Part shown: positions 1 to 12,947 of the stretch, piece by piece | Position numbering within the stretch: position 1 is the first letter of the stretch | How the letters are laid out: every line of letters begins with the position of its first letter | From: Branchiostoma floridae | Taxonomy: Eukaryota; Chordata; Leptocardii; Amphioxiformes; Branchiostomatidae | NCBI RefSeq assembly: GCF_000003815.2 | Contig: NC_049993.1 | Location: 11,849,598 to 11,913,597 of the forward strand | DNA: 64,000 nt | Direction of reading: 5' to 3' | Translations under genes and position numbers: made by a program | The notes under the pieces: generated by a model | Seen by the model: the letters and a program-made list of their open reading frames with translations, nothing else | Told to the model about the DNA's origin: nothing | The model's database searches: none

Positions 1-3000
1 AGCCGCAAGTTCTAGGTAAGTACTAGTACTCATGTCGACTTTCCAGATTTCAATACATGTATTTCCATTGATTATAGATTTCTTACGAGACTGTCACTTA
101 AAGCTTCTTTGAATAGAATCTTCAAGCAGGCTGCAACAGAAGGAACCACCGACAAAAATTAAGGCCTTTTCCGGAATAAAACAATCGGCACTTGCAGCAA
201 AATCACAAGAAAGCTCAGTTTGCCATAACAGTTAATTGCATCATGCATGCAACCATCGCACGTCGGTACGTGCCCGGGCCCTTAGTCTTAAAGTACATTT
301 AATATAGCGCTAGCTTTTCATCAGCCTGTCTTTATCGTTTCTGGTATTCCTTACAGAGATCAAGCATTTTTTGACGGATGAGGAGTGTGATCACGTGGTC
401 CGGCTAGCTAAGAAGGACGGGATGTTCGACAGTGTGACCAACACTCCCACCAAGTCTGGCAGCGTCAAAGTCATGGACATGAACCAGGACACGGCTCTCA
501 GTCTCAGGGAGGTGAGCGGCTGACGAAACTTCCTTAACCAGCAAAAACTGAAATGAAATCGATTTATTTGAATGTTGATTTGATTATATGCATGACCAAA
601 CAGAACATATTGTGGATCTGAATAAAGTCAAGTCAATCCTCTGGGAACCCCCAAACTGATGTGAGCGTGCGAATAAAAAATAAGTTTGGCAAAACAAGTT
701 GCTTTCAGTATGAAATCTAAGTGGTCAGAAGGGTTGAACAAATGACTTGACACACTGAGTGAGGTATACAAAACACTAGATTTTCAATTTTGCTCTTTCA
801 CGTTTTCTATGACATTGGAATCTACTTTGGCATTTATTTAATGACATAAGTATCCGCTTCGGCATATAACTGCTCATTTTACAGCTGTTTGCAATTGGTA
901 CGATTTACAGTGTGTTTGAATTTTTTTTTCTATTTTTCGAAACGGCCGAAAATTGATGCGCGCGCGGATGTCATCCATATGATACTATCAACATGGCCTT
1001 AACAGTCGTTGCCTATTGTATGAGAATATGTGGACCAAATATCGTTCATATGCTTACTAATAAAAGATGTCATTTTCTTTTCAATTCAGTTTATTCTGAC
1101 GATCGAGAACTCATTTGACATCTATTTGGATGAGGACGACATGCTGAAGATGTGAGTTGTTTACACATTCTGAAAGTTCCGGGAAAGTGCATTCAATCGA
1201 ATGGTGTTCAGCACCAAGGACAGGTCCACTTACTCCACTACACACTAGTGTGTGGACGTCACTGATTACGTTAACAACATTGGACCGGCCCGGACGCGCA
1301 ACTAGTAGAGAGAAACAAAACTCGTGTATTTGAATTTTTGCTATATCTTTATGCATTATGATTCTCCTCTTTTACCGACATGCACCAAAGCAATATCTAA
1401 AGTCTACCACGGTTTTCTGTTGCAGGTATTCCGAATTAGGCATGGATCGCAATGGTGACAGTGAGTCAAAGGCATTCCTTATCACTTAAACAAAGTTGTT
1501 TCCAAATCTTTGAAATTTCAACTTCCGCCGTTTTTTTCAGGACTTTCCGTTCTTGTTGTAGGTCATATGGTAACTCTTTATCTTTGCTATTTCCATCGTC
1601 CATATCTCAGCGGAGATATCAAGGGAAGAGCTTCATGGGCAAGATCCAAAGTCCGTCATTGATTGGTTGACGGACTACGTTGACAAACGGCCGTACAAAA
1701 AGTCCCGGATGAGCCGACAGGCCTGGTTGTACCCCAGCAAAATTCACGACAAGATTCTGGACGAGATACAAGAGAGGTGGATTTACACGGCTTTATCATA
1801 GCATACATCGCATATTTTTTCATTTGTGTTGGTAGTAATCATAGTACAATGCTGAACTTTCTTCACAAGATCAATACGGATGACTAAGGACGTTAAAAAA
1901 GGAATATTTTTTCAACCTCCTTGGGATGGCCAATCACTTCAGTCTTCAGAACGTAAACTCACTCGTAACACGCTTATGGGTCTGTAACTCTCGCGTTCTG
2001 AAGTGACTGGTCATCAGTATTGATCCTGAAGAATGCTACAGTGGTCGATTAAATTTTGATCCGTGTATACCTTTGTGTCGGAAGAAAGTTTAGCACTATA
2101 GCATCTGTCTTTCCTTCAAGTGATTGAAATGGACGTACATGTATGTCGGGGGATAATGCAATTGTACTAAAATTTTAGTACACCTTGATGGCTAGTTTGC
2201 CTCCATACGGAATCTTAAAGATCATGTACTGAGACATATCTTTTATCGTATAAATTTTTCCTCATCTAAATTGTTTGGATTTGCTTTCCCAGGGTGGTTA
2301 GCCTTGTGGGTTTGCCTCGCATTCTAATAGACAAGAACGACGAGTTCCAGGTGGTACAGTACGGGCCGAAGGGGCACTACCACGCGCACTGGGACTCCGG
2401 CAGCTGGGCCGAGAAGTACCCGTGCTGTCATCACGTCAAGAGCGGGGCGCGATGTAAGTCCTGCAGGTAAGGATAGAACATGCGCCGCGACATTTTGCGC
2501 GATAGTCTCTACCAGGCTGACTACGCTAGCTATTGTAGGGAGAATAATTTGCCAGGAGAGTTTTGCTACCCGGAGCTGTCGGCCAACCGCGCAACGGAGG
2601 GGAAACTTGAACCTTAGTGTGGACTGACTCCCCTGGCCAATTTCCAGACTTTTTGCCGAATTCTACGATCCCCGCACCCCCATAGGAATGCCTGGTGGAG
2701 GCTAGCGCCGAGGTAAGATTACATCTGCAAAACCCTTTTCAAAGGAGGGGGAAAGGAGGAATACTTATTTGGGTATGTATTTGATCGAATGGTGTTCAGC
2801 ACCAAGGACAGGTCCAGCTTACTCCACTACCGTACTGTACTGTACTGCACTAGTATGTGGACGTCACTGATATACGTTAGCAACACCGGACCGGACGCGC
2901 GACTTGGATTTGTTCAGCTCACTTCTTCAGATTATCTAACATTGTCTCCATAAGTACAAATTGATATTGACAGAAGATTGCGACACCTCAATTTTCTCTA

Positions 3001-4261
3001 TCTCTTCCTCCCTCTGTTTCTCTGGTCATATTACAGAGGCCGGTGAACCGTTAACCAAATGTCTGAAAGTGCTACTTATCGATTTTTTGTATAAAAAAAT
3101 TCATTCATGCCTTTCCTTTCCTTTTCTCCTACCGTAGGTTCATGACCGTGCTCCTGTACCTGAATGAAGTGGAGGGAGGCGGCGCTACTGCCTTTCCTAT
3201 CGCGAACAACGAGACATTCAACGAAAATGTGAGAACCTTCTTTTAATTCACATTAGGGATTAGACCATCCTAGTATCTCACTGAAGCTGCGGTACGTTAG
3301 CGGCGTCGCTGTGGCCGAACGATTTGACAGATCTCTCAACGATTTTTATCGATGAAAACGAACCATTTCATGAAGTTTGTTGTCTTCCAGTTATGATTTT
3401 CCATTGTAAAGTCAAGGGTAACACAAATCCATTTTAGGTGTACGGCTGCCAACGTTCAGTGAGATGCCCGGCCCGCTTTAGTAGCAAGAATATCTAAAAG
3501 GTCTTGCCCAAAGTCGTTATGCTTTGACTCTCCTCTGTCCATGATGTTGATCTTATGATCTATATATTAATCCTTATTCATCTCTGATGTGTTTTCGTCA
3601 TATTTTGCTCTAGTCATTCCGGATGAGCGGTAAGATTAACCTCCATCGGCACTGTGAAGACGCCAACTTAGTCGTCCCGGCGGAGAAGGGGAAGGCTATC
3701 ATCTGGTACAACCACCACCTGGATCCTACAACGGGTAAGAACTAATAAACTATTCCTACAATATTGATATCATATTTATACCATATTCAGCATCTCTCTG
3801 TCTTAGATTTCTGCGTACAGTGCTGAAATGATACTGCACTCGTACCCAATGCGTATAAGTGAGGGTGACACCAAAATGATGTTATGGAGAGATTCTAAAT
3901 TTATATACAGGTCAATATGGCCATATCCATGATAATCAAGTTTGGTAATCTTTTGAGTGACTGTTATGTCGATTGGGACTTTCGTAAAGGCTCATAGTTT
4001 ATAAAACACCATTGTCAATGAGTTTTCTTGCTGTTCGACATACATGTATGCCATTGATAGGGTAGCATACGTGTAAATTAAAGAAATGCCAACGTCACAA
4101 TTCCTGTCCTTACAGGGTGGGTGGGAGAAATGGACAGTTTCACTCTGCACGGGGGGTGTGGCGTCACCAGTGGACACAAGTGGATCGCTAACAAGTGGAT
4201 ACTGGTCAGCGACAAGCGAGACAAGGACCTGGACCCTAACTTCAAACCCAACAGAGCATAA
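1..4261 (+). CDS. P4HTM: Transmembrane prolyl 4-hydroxylase, 3' part (5' end outside window)
   Basis: An ER-membrane 2-oxoglutarate/Fe(II) dioxygenase that hydroxylates prolyl residues (HIF-alpha is a known substrate of the vertebrate protein). Exons: 1-15, 357-511, 1090-1151, 1426-1460, 1611-1776, 2293-2466, 3138-3228, 3614-3734, 4116-4261. All junctions are GT..AG and keep phase, giving the last 320 residues. The segment FLTDEEC is followed by two EF-hand loops (DMNQDTALSLRE and DRNGDTEISREE, the second split across an exon junction), then the double-stranded beta-helix core. The core has the iron pair in GHYHAHWDSG (HxD), the distal His in LHGGC and the 2-oxoglutarate Lys in KWIANKWI. The EF-hands separate P4HTM from collagen P4Hs and PHD/EGLN enzymes. 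The transmembrane N-terminus lies upstream of the window. Stop TAA is at 4259-4261. Identity is clear; the first 15 bases are assigned because PQVLE joins in phase. Confidence 0.93.
1196..1303 (+). repeat. Dispersed repeat, copy 1 (P4HTM intron)
   Basis: About 108 bp starting ATCGAATGGTGTTCAGCACC and ending near CGGACGCGCAACT. It is clearly homologous to 2784-2904 in another intron of the same gene. The middle, around ACTAGTGTGTGGACGTCACTGA, is the most variable part. No coding potential and no terminal inverted repeats were recognised; family unknown. Confidence 0.75.
2784..2904 (+). repeat. Dispersed repeat, copy 2 (P4HTM intron)
   Basis: Second copy of the element at 1196-1303, same orientation, slightly longer because of a short GTACT expansion in the middle. 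It shares the 5' block ATCGAATGGTGTTCAGCACC and the 3' block CCGGACGCGC. Confidence 0.75.
3262..3473. repeat. Possible degenerate inverted-repeat element
   Basis: TATCTCACTGAA near the left end and TTCAGTGAGATG near the right end face each other about 200 bp apart, with weaker similarity around them. This fits an old MITE in a P4HTM intron. The ends are poorly defined. Confidence 0.3.
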
Positions 4262-5252
4262 GCTGTACGGTCAAAGATGTCCTACGTACAGTGTACACCA
4301 TCTAAAACATTTCTGGAAGTGTCCTCATGACTTTTTCCTAAAACACGGACATTGTGTAGATGTATCGAACTTTCAAAGCAAAAGGGTTTGTCATTACTGG
4401 AGAGCAACAAAATAGAAATATTTTGTCAACAGCTATTGTTTAGTTGTAAGCTAAGTTTAAATGTATTTTTGTATGAAAAGAACATTGTTATGACGTACGC
4501 CTTTCTGCTTCTTCCCGTGGTTACCTTTGAAAGTACTTTCAGTCAGCACAAATTCAGCCTGTGTATGAAACTATGAATTATCAAGTTACGGCTGCAGTAG
4601 CTCTATGTACTTTTATATACAATGCAGATTTGTTACACCCTTACAAATCTTGCAACGTTTTTTTTTTACACATTGAATGTTTTTTTTTGCAAATTTGATG
4701 TAGTGATGGTAACTGGTTAAATGTGTGCAATACTTCTGTGGTGCGGAGCTGGTGTGATGTTAACATGCATTTATGGTTGGGAGAAATACCGAAAGATTAG
4801 AACTTTAATCACTGATTTGTATGATGTCATGTGCTTCCTTAATGTTGATTGTTATCATTGTGATACAGCATCAATGGCTGACTAGGCTGGATGAAGAGTT
4901 CACAAGTTTGATATCTGGCAATGGCATTCTTGGCTAGATGTTGTGTCCATGGGAATGGCACAAACCTATTAAAGATAGTCATCACGGCTAGATTTTCAGG
5001 CTCCAAAGTCTTTGGTTCCTTTATTCAATTCTTCTATCAAAGATACTGAAAAAGGCAGTATGTAGCCTGGAAATGGCACTTTTTCTGAGAGACTTTAAAG
5101 TCATTTAATACCTCAGTAGGGTTTGTACAACTCAGTCCACATATTTTCAATTGTACAATTATACAAACAAATTCTAGAAAATATAATTCTACTGTTTAAA
5201 GCAAGTTGAAACATTCAACCTTTTGTTTTTCATCGTGGTTGACTCTAATAAA
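4262..5252 (+). other. P4HTM: P4HTM 3' UTR
   Basis: AT-rich sequence without a convincing coding frame follows the P4HTM stop. The first canonical AATAAA on this strand is at 5247-5252, so the transcript probably ends near 5265-5280. Confidence 0.55.
5247..5252 (+). terminator. Poly(A) signal for P4HTM
   Basis: Canonical AATAAA about 990 bp after the stop codon, and the first on this strand. It lies about 60 bp from a minus-strand AATAAA (5313-5318) that suits the convergent zinc transporter gene. Confidence 0.5.
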
Positions 5253-5312
5253 GCAACAAGTTTTCAAGTGTTCATCATAGTGTAATCTTTATGTATCTAC
5301 ATATTAATTTGT

Positions 5313-5318
5313 TTTATT
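5313..5318 (-). terminator. Candidate poly(A) signal for the convergent SLC39A gene
   Basis: TTTATT on the plus strand reads AATAAA on the minus strand. It is about 1.8 kb beyond the SLC39A stop. The 5319-7104 stretch would then be a long 3' UTR; I see no other gene in it. Confidence 0.35.
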
Positions 5319-6777
5319 TTGTCAAGAGCACATGACATCAAAGTTGGCCAACTAGGACAAAATATATATAACAGCATAATATAGAAATTGTTGAGAAAAT
5401 ACACACAGAAAACAATGTGAAATGACATAAAAGAAGCTCCAAATATCAAACTGAAATGCTCTATTTAAAGTACTCTTGAATATAATAGCTATTCATCTGA
5501 ATATTACATACACCTCCAGAAAACAAAAACTACAAAATATATACACATTTCCACATGCAACACAAGGGACTTACAGGAAAATACTGACAAAAAAGTACAT
5601 CATTGAGTTTCTTAAAAGCCTCTAGGCTGAGCTTATGATATCAGAGGTGAAATTTGATAGAAACACACCTCTTGGTTTGATGAGCCTATAGACCAATTTT
5701 CATTACTATATATGCGCAGCATTTTTGATTATTCTGAACAGAAGAACATCAGGATTTCTGCAGTTCCAGGAGAAATTTGGAACAGTTTTGATATTTTTAT
5801 CCAAGACTAGCATTGCATACTGAAATTTTGGCCCATCAGCAATCTGCAAATTAGTTCAAACTAAAAAATGTCAGTATCAATTACAAAGAATCACAGTAGT
5901 TGTATGTCCTGATATTCGGGTTGTGGGGACTGTTTCATCATCCAAACATCTGCCAGAAAACATTCTGCAGCATTGTGTTATCAAAATGATTTTCTCTGTA
6001 CTTATAAGGGTACAGTAAAGATTCTATACATGTGTACAGAAACCCTACCAACCTTCCTATTTTAACCTCCTTGACCAAATAAGTCAACATGATGTTTGCC
6101 TGGGCTTTTAGATCATTCTGAGATGGATCATTTCTGAAAACAAAATCGCCCTTTTTCTCATTCCTACAAAATCTCTATATAATGTGTTTATCTCCCACAA
6201 GAACTACATATACTATCAATAATGAAATTTAAACAATTGAATATGAGTGGCATTTCAGGCACTTTTCAACCTCTCCACATTGTAGCTGAATATGGCACAA
6301 TGTTTTATACACATTAGAAAAGTCCTTTATATTTGCTTTTGAATGGGAAGCAAGAATTCACAAGAAGACACCAGTTGATATTACAGTACATTCAAATTGT
6401 GCATTTCCAACTAGTGTTTCCTTCACATACTTACAAAACTATTGGCACATGGTTGACACCATCTTGTCATCATCAATGGCACTTCAATACTAGTACACTT
6501 AGTCTAGTAATCTAGTAATCTAATCTGTACAAATATACATGAACAATAGAATTGCTTTGTAACAAATAAACCTACCAGCAGTACTGGCACTTACTGTGTG
6601 CTTTTAAAAGTGGCATGTTTCTGTCTTGCACATTATGACGGATGCAGAATTTCATAATGTTATGTGCTTGTGCTCTGTTTGTAGCAGATGGAATGTTGGA
6701 ATGTTTTTCAACCCTAATTTTCAACCCTAATTTGATAAAAATAATTTTCAAGACAAAGGCGATGCCAGGATCTTCAC

Positions 6778-6866
6778 TACAGGTGTAGCAGGGTATAAAA
6801 CAGCCCTGGAAAGAATGCACTTGGCCAATTAATGCCAGGGGTGTTGTTTAGCCTGCTACACCTGTA
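6778..6866. repeat. Short foldback (MITE-like) element in the SLC39A 3' region
   Basis: TACAGGTGTAGCAGG at the left end pairs with CCTGCTACACCTGTA at the right end. Inner arms (AACAGCCCTGG with CCAGGGGTGTTG) extend the stem to about 30 bp with small bulges. Total length is about 89 bp. A looser relative appears near 20985-21065. Confidence 0.65.
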
Positions 6867-7104
6867 ACTATGTTGATCAGGATAGCATGTTAACTTAGCA
6901 TTTCCTACTGTGGTAAAAACTTGCCAGAAAGTTGCAAATTGCACGGAAAACAGGCACTGATATCCAGCATTTTGTCCATCATCGGTATCATTGCAACATG
7001 CAAGCTGGTTAACCTCGGGCATCCCAAGTTCCCAGGAGTCCAGCAGAAATCCAGTGCTGTATGGTATCCATGGAATACTGAGGGTTACTACAGTCTAATG
7101 TATT

Positions 7105-10100
7105 CTACCTCTGCAGTACAAATGACAGTGTAGCCAGGATACTGAACCCTACAGTCAGACACAGCACCTTGAGAAGTCTGTCCCCGTCCTTTTCCAGCTC
7201 ACGCCCGAGGATCTCGAAGAACGTGACATGGATGAACGTGCCCGCGGCGAGCCCCTGGAGGATTGCACTGATCACTGCTGTCACAAACCCTGGCTGGGTC
7301 TGCGGAAACACAGTTCAATTGGTTAAAAACATGACAACCACATCAGCTATCAAAGGCACATAGCTTAAAAGTTGATATATAGAAATGTATCAGTGGAAGA
7401 AACCATCCCAATAGTGTGCAAAAGAAACAAGGAAACCAGTCTACTTCTTTCTTCCTTATGTTCTTAATTCACTTTCCTACGTGCTAGCATTTATGCTTAT
7501 TACACTTTATACTACATACGTCTGCTGATGATGTACATAGATGTACCTTGTTGGTCTGTTTATCATCACTTTGTCTGTCACTTTTATATCATCACATGTA
7601 ACTTTTTGCAAACATCTATGGCCATACTAAACTGTGATGTCTTTCACCCACACATGCAGTTAGACACTTATGTCATTGTAGTATGTAACAAAAGGCATCC
7701 ACAGTATGTGTACAGCACAATGTATGCCTCTTTTTTTTAACAACCCACCTGGATGCCCATCCCAGCGCCCATGCCGGCCGGTACCATGACACAGAACAGT
7801 AGTGCCAGTTTCACCACGGTGGGCGTCTTCATGTTAGCGGAGACCAGGTTCACGCCCAGCGCGAAGGCTGCCAGACACTCGTGGATCATCACTCCTATGT
7901 ACAGGTTCACAAATACTCCCATGTCCTCCTGGAGGCCTAGACAGAAGAGAAAAATACATTTAGTACCTTGCTTTTTTAAACATAACCTAGCCTTTTCACA
8001 ATATTAATGCTACAGAAAGATGAATGAACTATGATTCAAATTATACATATCATATTCAAAATTTACATAATGTCATAGGCATGCATGAACCAGAAAGAAG
8101 ACATGTAAGACTGATAAAATTGTTAATTTTATGGCACAGTTACATGGACTCCAAAATAAATGATTCAGTTCTAATGTTAATGTATTATCTATTGTGAAAG
8201 TAAACTGTATGAAAAATTGAGTGCCACTGCCTCTGAGTTACAAAAACACAAAAAATTTCCTCTTTACTAATAAATAAGATACTATATCTTTTTACATGGA
8301 CTAGGACTAGGTTATACAAACTACCTACTCTCTTAGCAGAGATTGTTAGGAAATGGTGCTAGCAGAAAAAAACAGGGCATATAAAAAGACAGTCACTATC
8401 TTCCCCGCCAATTGCTCAGAGACTACTCACCCATGGCCAGCCCCTCGAACACAGAGTGCACAGACAGCGCCAAAAGCAGCACATAGGAGCGGAACGAACT
8501 CAGCTCTCCCACACCCTCAAAATGGTCGTGGTGCAGGTGGCCGTTGTGCGTGCTGTAACGTAAACTCTGCTGTTCTGCATCTGATGAGGATTCGCTGTCC
8601 GAGTCCGACTCGCTACTTCTGCCCAGCCGACTGGTTTGTTTACTGACAGGAAAGAAAAACAGCATGTCAGGTGTGGCATCTGGATTGTTCCTTTCAAACA
8701 AGATATGATGGCAACAAACATTCTGCACTTTGTATAGTTTCTTCTTTGACAATTCACAATGTGCGTCTATCAGACTGAATACCTCTAGCTAAAATTTTGT
8801 AATCATATCAACAGGGCAAAGTGGTATTGTTCGACATACATTCCTAACATTTGGTCTTGTATGAAGAATAATTTGATCAAGTACTAGAAGCTTAGATTTC
8901 TCCCCACTGCCTAACCTACATATTTGGTACCAATAGGCTAAATGTACTTTAGAAGGAGAAGGGTTAAAACTGTTGACCTGCTGAGATTTTTTTTAGCCAA
9001 TTTAACCCCCCCCCCCCCCCCCCCTGAGCTGTGTGATTGATCAGATCAGTAAAATTGGACCTATTCTGTGCTGCTGCTGCAGATATACAGTACCTCCCGA
9101 ATAGATGTGGTTTGCTGCGGTATGCCGCATTTAAGTGAGAAATGCCCCAAACCCAAGATACTCGACCAACATACAGGCATTATATACGTTCATATATACT
9201 TGGGTATAGCAGGACAAGGGTTAACTTAGAAATAAACCAACCACTGCAGTAGTGTAGTTAGGAAAAGCCTTACCTGCTGCCTAGTGTCTCCATCTTCAGT
9301 AAGCCTGTTCTCTGGGGTTTCTTCTGACAGGAGTGAACCACCTGTTCTACAAACACTGACAGGAGCAGACCAACCTGGACAGGGGGAGGGGGGTGATGGG
9401 CATAGGTTACAGGAAATTAGCCTGGTATCTAAATACTATCTATTTATATTAGCTTCACTTCAATGTTCACTTCAACCTTCACTTCAACTGAGGTAGCTGC
9501 ATAGTCTTTGTAATGTACACATCACAGGGCTGTAACTATCCCCTCGCGGCAATGTGGCATGGGCTGCTATAAGCACAATTTAATCAGGCTACTGTGCAGG
9601 GAAGTGACCATTGAATGGAATTAGAGTTAAGATGGGGATGGATACTATGGACTTCAGGAAAATCAGACTACTACTAAAGATCAAGGTACTGAAATTTAAT
9701 TGATATATGAGCTGGCTTTGCTTACCTCCCAATGCAGGCAAGCAAATTTCCTTCACTGCCTGGGAAGACTAATGTTTTGAATTTTGGAGATTTAGAATTA
9801 CATTTTTAAGCATGTACGATGTAGGTTGGGATTATCTGTAATCATTATGTGGAGGCAAATAACATCAACTTACAATAGTGACTGTCTCGGCTAGCGGGTA
9901 GTTAACTTTAATGTCCTTCATGGTCAGGGCATTCTCCACTTTCTCCCTGACCGTTGGCAACAGGCCCAGAAAACACGTGGCCAGGAATACTCCGCCAGCG
10001 AAACACGACATCAGGCCCAGCGCACGCGACGTCCGCCGCTGTCTCTGTCCGAAGTCTGTCTGTGGCCGAGCGACACACTTGAGTGGAATGATAGTCATAA

Positions 10101-10158
10101 TGAAGAGGCCGATGAACGTGCCTCCCAGGCACAGGCCCTTTACTACCAACAGCTCCAT
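7105..10158 (-). CDS. SLC39A1/3-like: ZIP-family zinc transporter (ZIP1/2/3 subfamily)
   Basis: A multi-pass transporter expected to bring Zn2+ into the cytosol. Coding exons in transcription order: 10158-9874, 9374-9274, 8642-8431, 7936-7749, 7299-7105. All phases fit, giving 326 residues, close to human ZIP1 (324). Features: TM1 near residues 5-25, TM2 around CFAGGVFLATCFLGLLP, TM3 VGLLLSVFVEQVVHSC, and a His-rich loop HNGHLHHDHFE. TM4 carries HSVFEGLAMG and TM5 IHECLAAFALG. TM7 GLAAGTFIHVTFFEIL and TM8 complete the fold. In TM5 the second motif position is Glu (HE), whereas the ZIP1-3 proteins I recall have HK. The start ATG is the first in-frame one in its exon. The exact paralogue (1, 2 or 3) cannot be decided by eye. 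It lies tail-to-tail with P4HTM and head-to-head with TTC26. Confidence 0.92.
9006..9024. repeat. Homopolymer C tract
   Basis: Nineteen consecutive C in an SLC39A intron. A G-run on the transcribed strand could form a quadruplex, and it is also a typical site of sequencing length error. Confidence 0.9.
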
Positions 10159-11028
10159 GGTTTTAGTCTTCCTCCAGTTACACAGATCCTGTGAAAAAGA
10201 AATTGAGTGTTGTCAGAATGTTTGGTAACAGATAAGTAAGTAACAGATTCAAATTATGTCATGTAGTGTTTGCATATTCCTTTCACATTCTAGATGTTCA
10301 GTATCATTATCATTATTACATACATCCTCAGTACTGGCAAGGATCCTTTACAATGTAATAATGGGGGAGAATTTGCACTGGGGTGTACTTAATGATATTT
10401 TCTGTGTACTCAGCTTGTGAAAACACCAGATAATACCATGATAAGGGTACTGTGATGGAAAAATTTTGAATGGAAAAATTGTGTAATTGCTAGTAATGGG
10501 AGAGTCAATGTTTATGATACAGTGTGGTCCGTCTGCCTTGCTTCTATATATATCATATATTGATTTCTCATTAGTACATGTACGTGTACATGATGATATC
10601 TTTTGATAAATGAGAGTAAATCTAACACATTGACTCTAAATACTAATGGCTGATAAATACTAAATACTTGTAGCAACAAAGAAATATCTTCCATAACGAT
10701 AAAATTTCCATTACTACAAAGGAGTATCTCTGATTCCACTGAAAACTGCGCATGTATGCTGTAATGTCATGTTAACAGTGGACGTTATCACCACCATGTA
10801 AGTGTTGTATCAATAAACACCTTGACTACACACTAAACAACACGGCATGTGATTTAATCTCAACGTTTGACGTCAACTTCAACAGTCAAACTTCTGCACC
10901 AAATGCGAGATAATCTCACCAGCAAATGATGTGAAAGACCACAAATGTTAGCATAGGAAAACAAAAAACAAATTGAGATTTTATTGCAGAAGGAGATATG
11001 AATGACTTCCCTGGTATCCAGACCTATA

Positions 11029-11249
11029 TAACGCTAGTTCACCTTTATCCATGGGGTGACCTTTATCCGTTGTTTTTAAAAACAGTACATTTAGGGGTAT
11101 TAAGTCTAAGGACTGTGATTTCAAATTTGCAATATTTTAAAAATGTTCCAATTTGAAACGACCGTCCATCCACTTCATATCCCTAAATATGCTTTTTTTT
11201 TACAAACAACGGATATAGGTTACCCTTGGATAAAGGTGAACCAGCGTTA
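11029..11249. repeat. MITE with about 45-bp imperfect terminal inverted repeats
   Basis: The left end TAACGCTAGTTCACC and right end GGTGAACCAGCGTTA are inverted copies. The similarity runs on through TTTATCC, a second ACCTTTATCCGTTGTT-like block and a stretch resembling TTTAGGGATA. The element is about 220 bp, with no coding capacity and a TA dinucleotide at both ends (possible TA target duplication). It sits in the 5' intron of the SLC39A gene. Confidence 0.8.
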
Positions 11250-12947
11250 CTGATTATATTTGCTTCCTAACTACTTTTTCTACAGTTGAGAAATGTACGT
11301 GAGCTGTACATGACTGGAGACCAGGTAAATACATGACTGCTGACTGTGCTATAAGTGTAACTTCCATATAGTAACTGCTTTGTGCTATCAGCCACCTGGC
11401 TATTGTGCTGTGGTTGCTAGAAATTATCAGCTCTCAATAATTGGGATTTGTCAAAAACCACAAAGTATAGAGGCTATAATCATGTGATAACCATGATTAC
11501 AATGCTCATAATGAGTACCTACCAGTATATAGTGGTACTACCTGGCCATATGATGTTAATTATACCAAGAACTTCTATGTAATGTTCTTGATTCTACATG
11601 TACCTGTTGCACAATACTCTCTCTCTAGTATTGCACAAATATCCTGTTCCATTGACAGCCCTGTATGACTTTGAGTCTATTTGGACTGCAACAACACAAT
11701 GCACAATGGACTTCCAGGCATGAAAAAGGGATCTTAAACAATGAACATATTCAGCAGTATGTGACACATAATTTTGACACCTTTAGCCTACTAGGGACTT
11801 GATCTGTTTGGTTTTTAATAGTACATGTACCAGGGCTGTTTCAAGCTTAAGTTTCTTTCCATCTCACTCACTATTTGGGAGCCCATGTTGTTCAATTTGT
11901 TATCAAATCTCCAATTTTAATTTATGTCATTCCATGTCATAGAAGTTCAGATATTTAAATGGTAGGGAGAAATTTATGTCAATCCCAGGACGGAGGGACG
12001 GATCCTCTGGAATCAGCTTCTGATTGGTTCCCATGTTTGGTAGCGGAGTCAGAGAGATGGTTAGGAGTTGAACTGGCCATTTACATGTGACGTCACTGCT
12101 GTCACACCTGTCACTTGAAGCTGAGTCAATTTGAACACTTGTGTATAATGTGTTTACTACGTGACTGTTATTACAAATCCAATCCAAATTTACCTGGCAA
12201 CTTCCACGTTCAATCATCAAGCATGGCATGGTACTAAAATCCCCATTGTAACAGTTATAAACAGGTATGCTATATACTCAGTGTTTTCAGTGAAACAGGC
12301 AGGTGGTTACTAACATGTTGATGTCCTTGGTTTAGTTTACACACCAGTGAATTGCAGCTTAAGCATTCAAAACTTTTTGTGTTTTAATGGCAAGTTTTCT
12401 TCTGACAATAGTTGCTTCACTGCGCGATTATCAATATCATGCACTTAATAACAGTTCTTTGTGGGGGTCAGAAGATGATACTGTAGATGTCCAAAAATGC
12501 TTGATCCACTCAAGGAGCTTTCATCACAAATAAACCTTGATTCAATGCAATGCAAGCAGCTGCGTCCATCTCCATTTTAATTTGGTGTCCCTATGATGTC
12601 ACCAGAAAATCTTTGCCATGTACAAACATGTCCCAAACAACTCTGCTAGTAACATTTTTATCATGGCTCCTTCCCTGTAGTCGAGGATGTGAGGGAAGTT
12701 CTGGAAGATTTACAATGTAAGACTTTTATAATGTTAGATGGTTTGATGATGACTGTGTTGGAAAGTGACATAGGCAAGTTGCTATTAAACCTGGATGAAC
12801 ATGAAATTGACACCTTTGCAGTGTTTATTTAGTCTGCTACTGTGGCTCTTTTGTTGTAATATGACTCTGGTTGTTGAAAATCACCTTGATTGAATCAATG
12901 TCTAATCACAGTCATAACATACCGTTTGGGCAATTTCACAATCTGCC

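Noticed and set aside
11927..12229. 100-codon minus-strand frame in the SLC39A 5' intron
   Set aside because: No family resemblance, no splice-supported link to neighbouring exons, and it lies between transposable elements.
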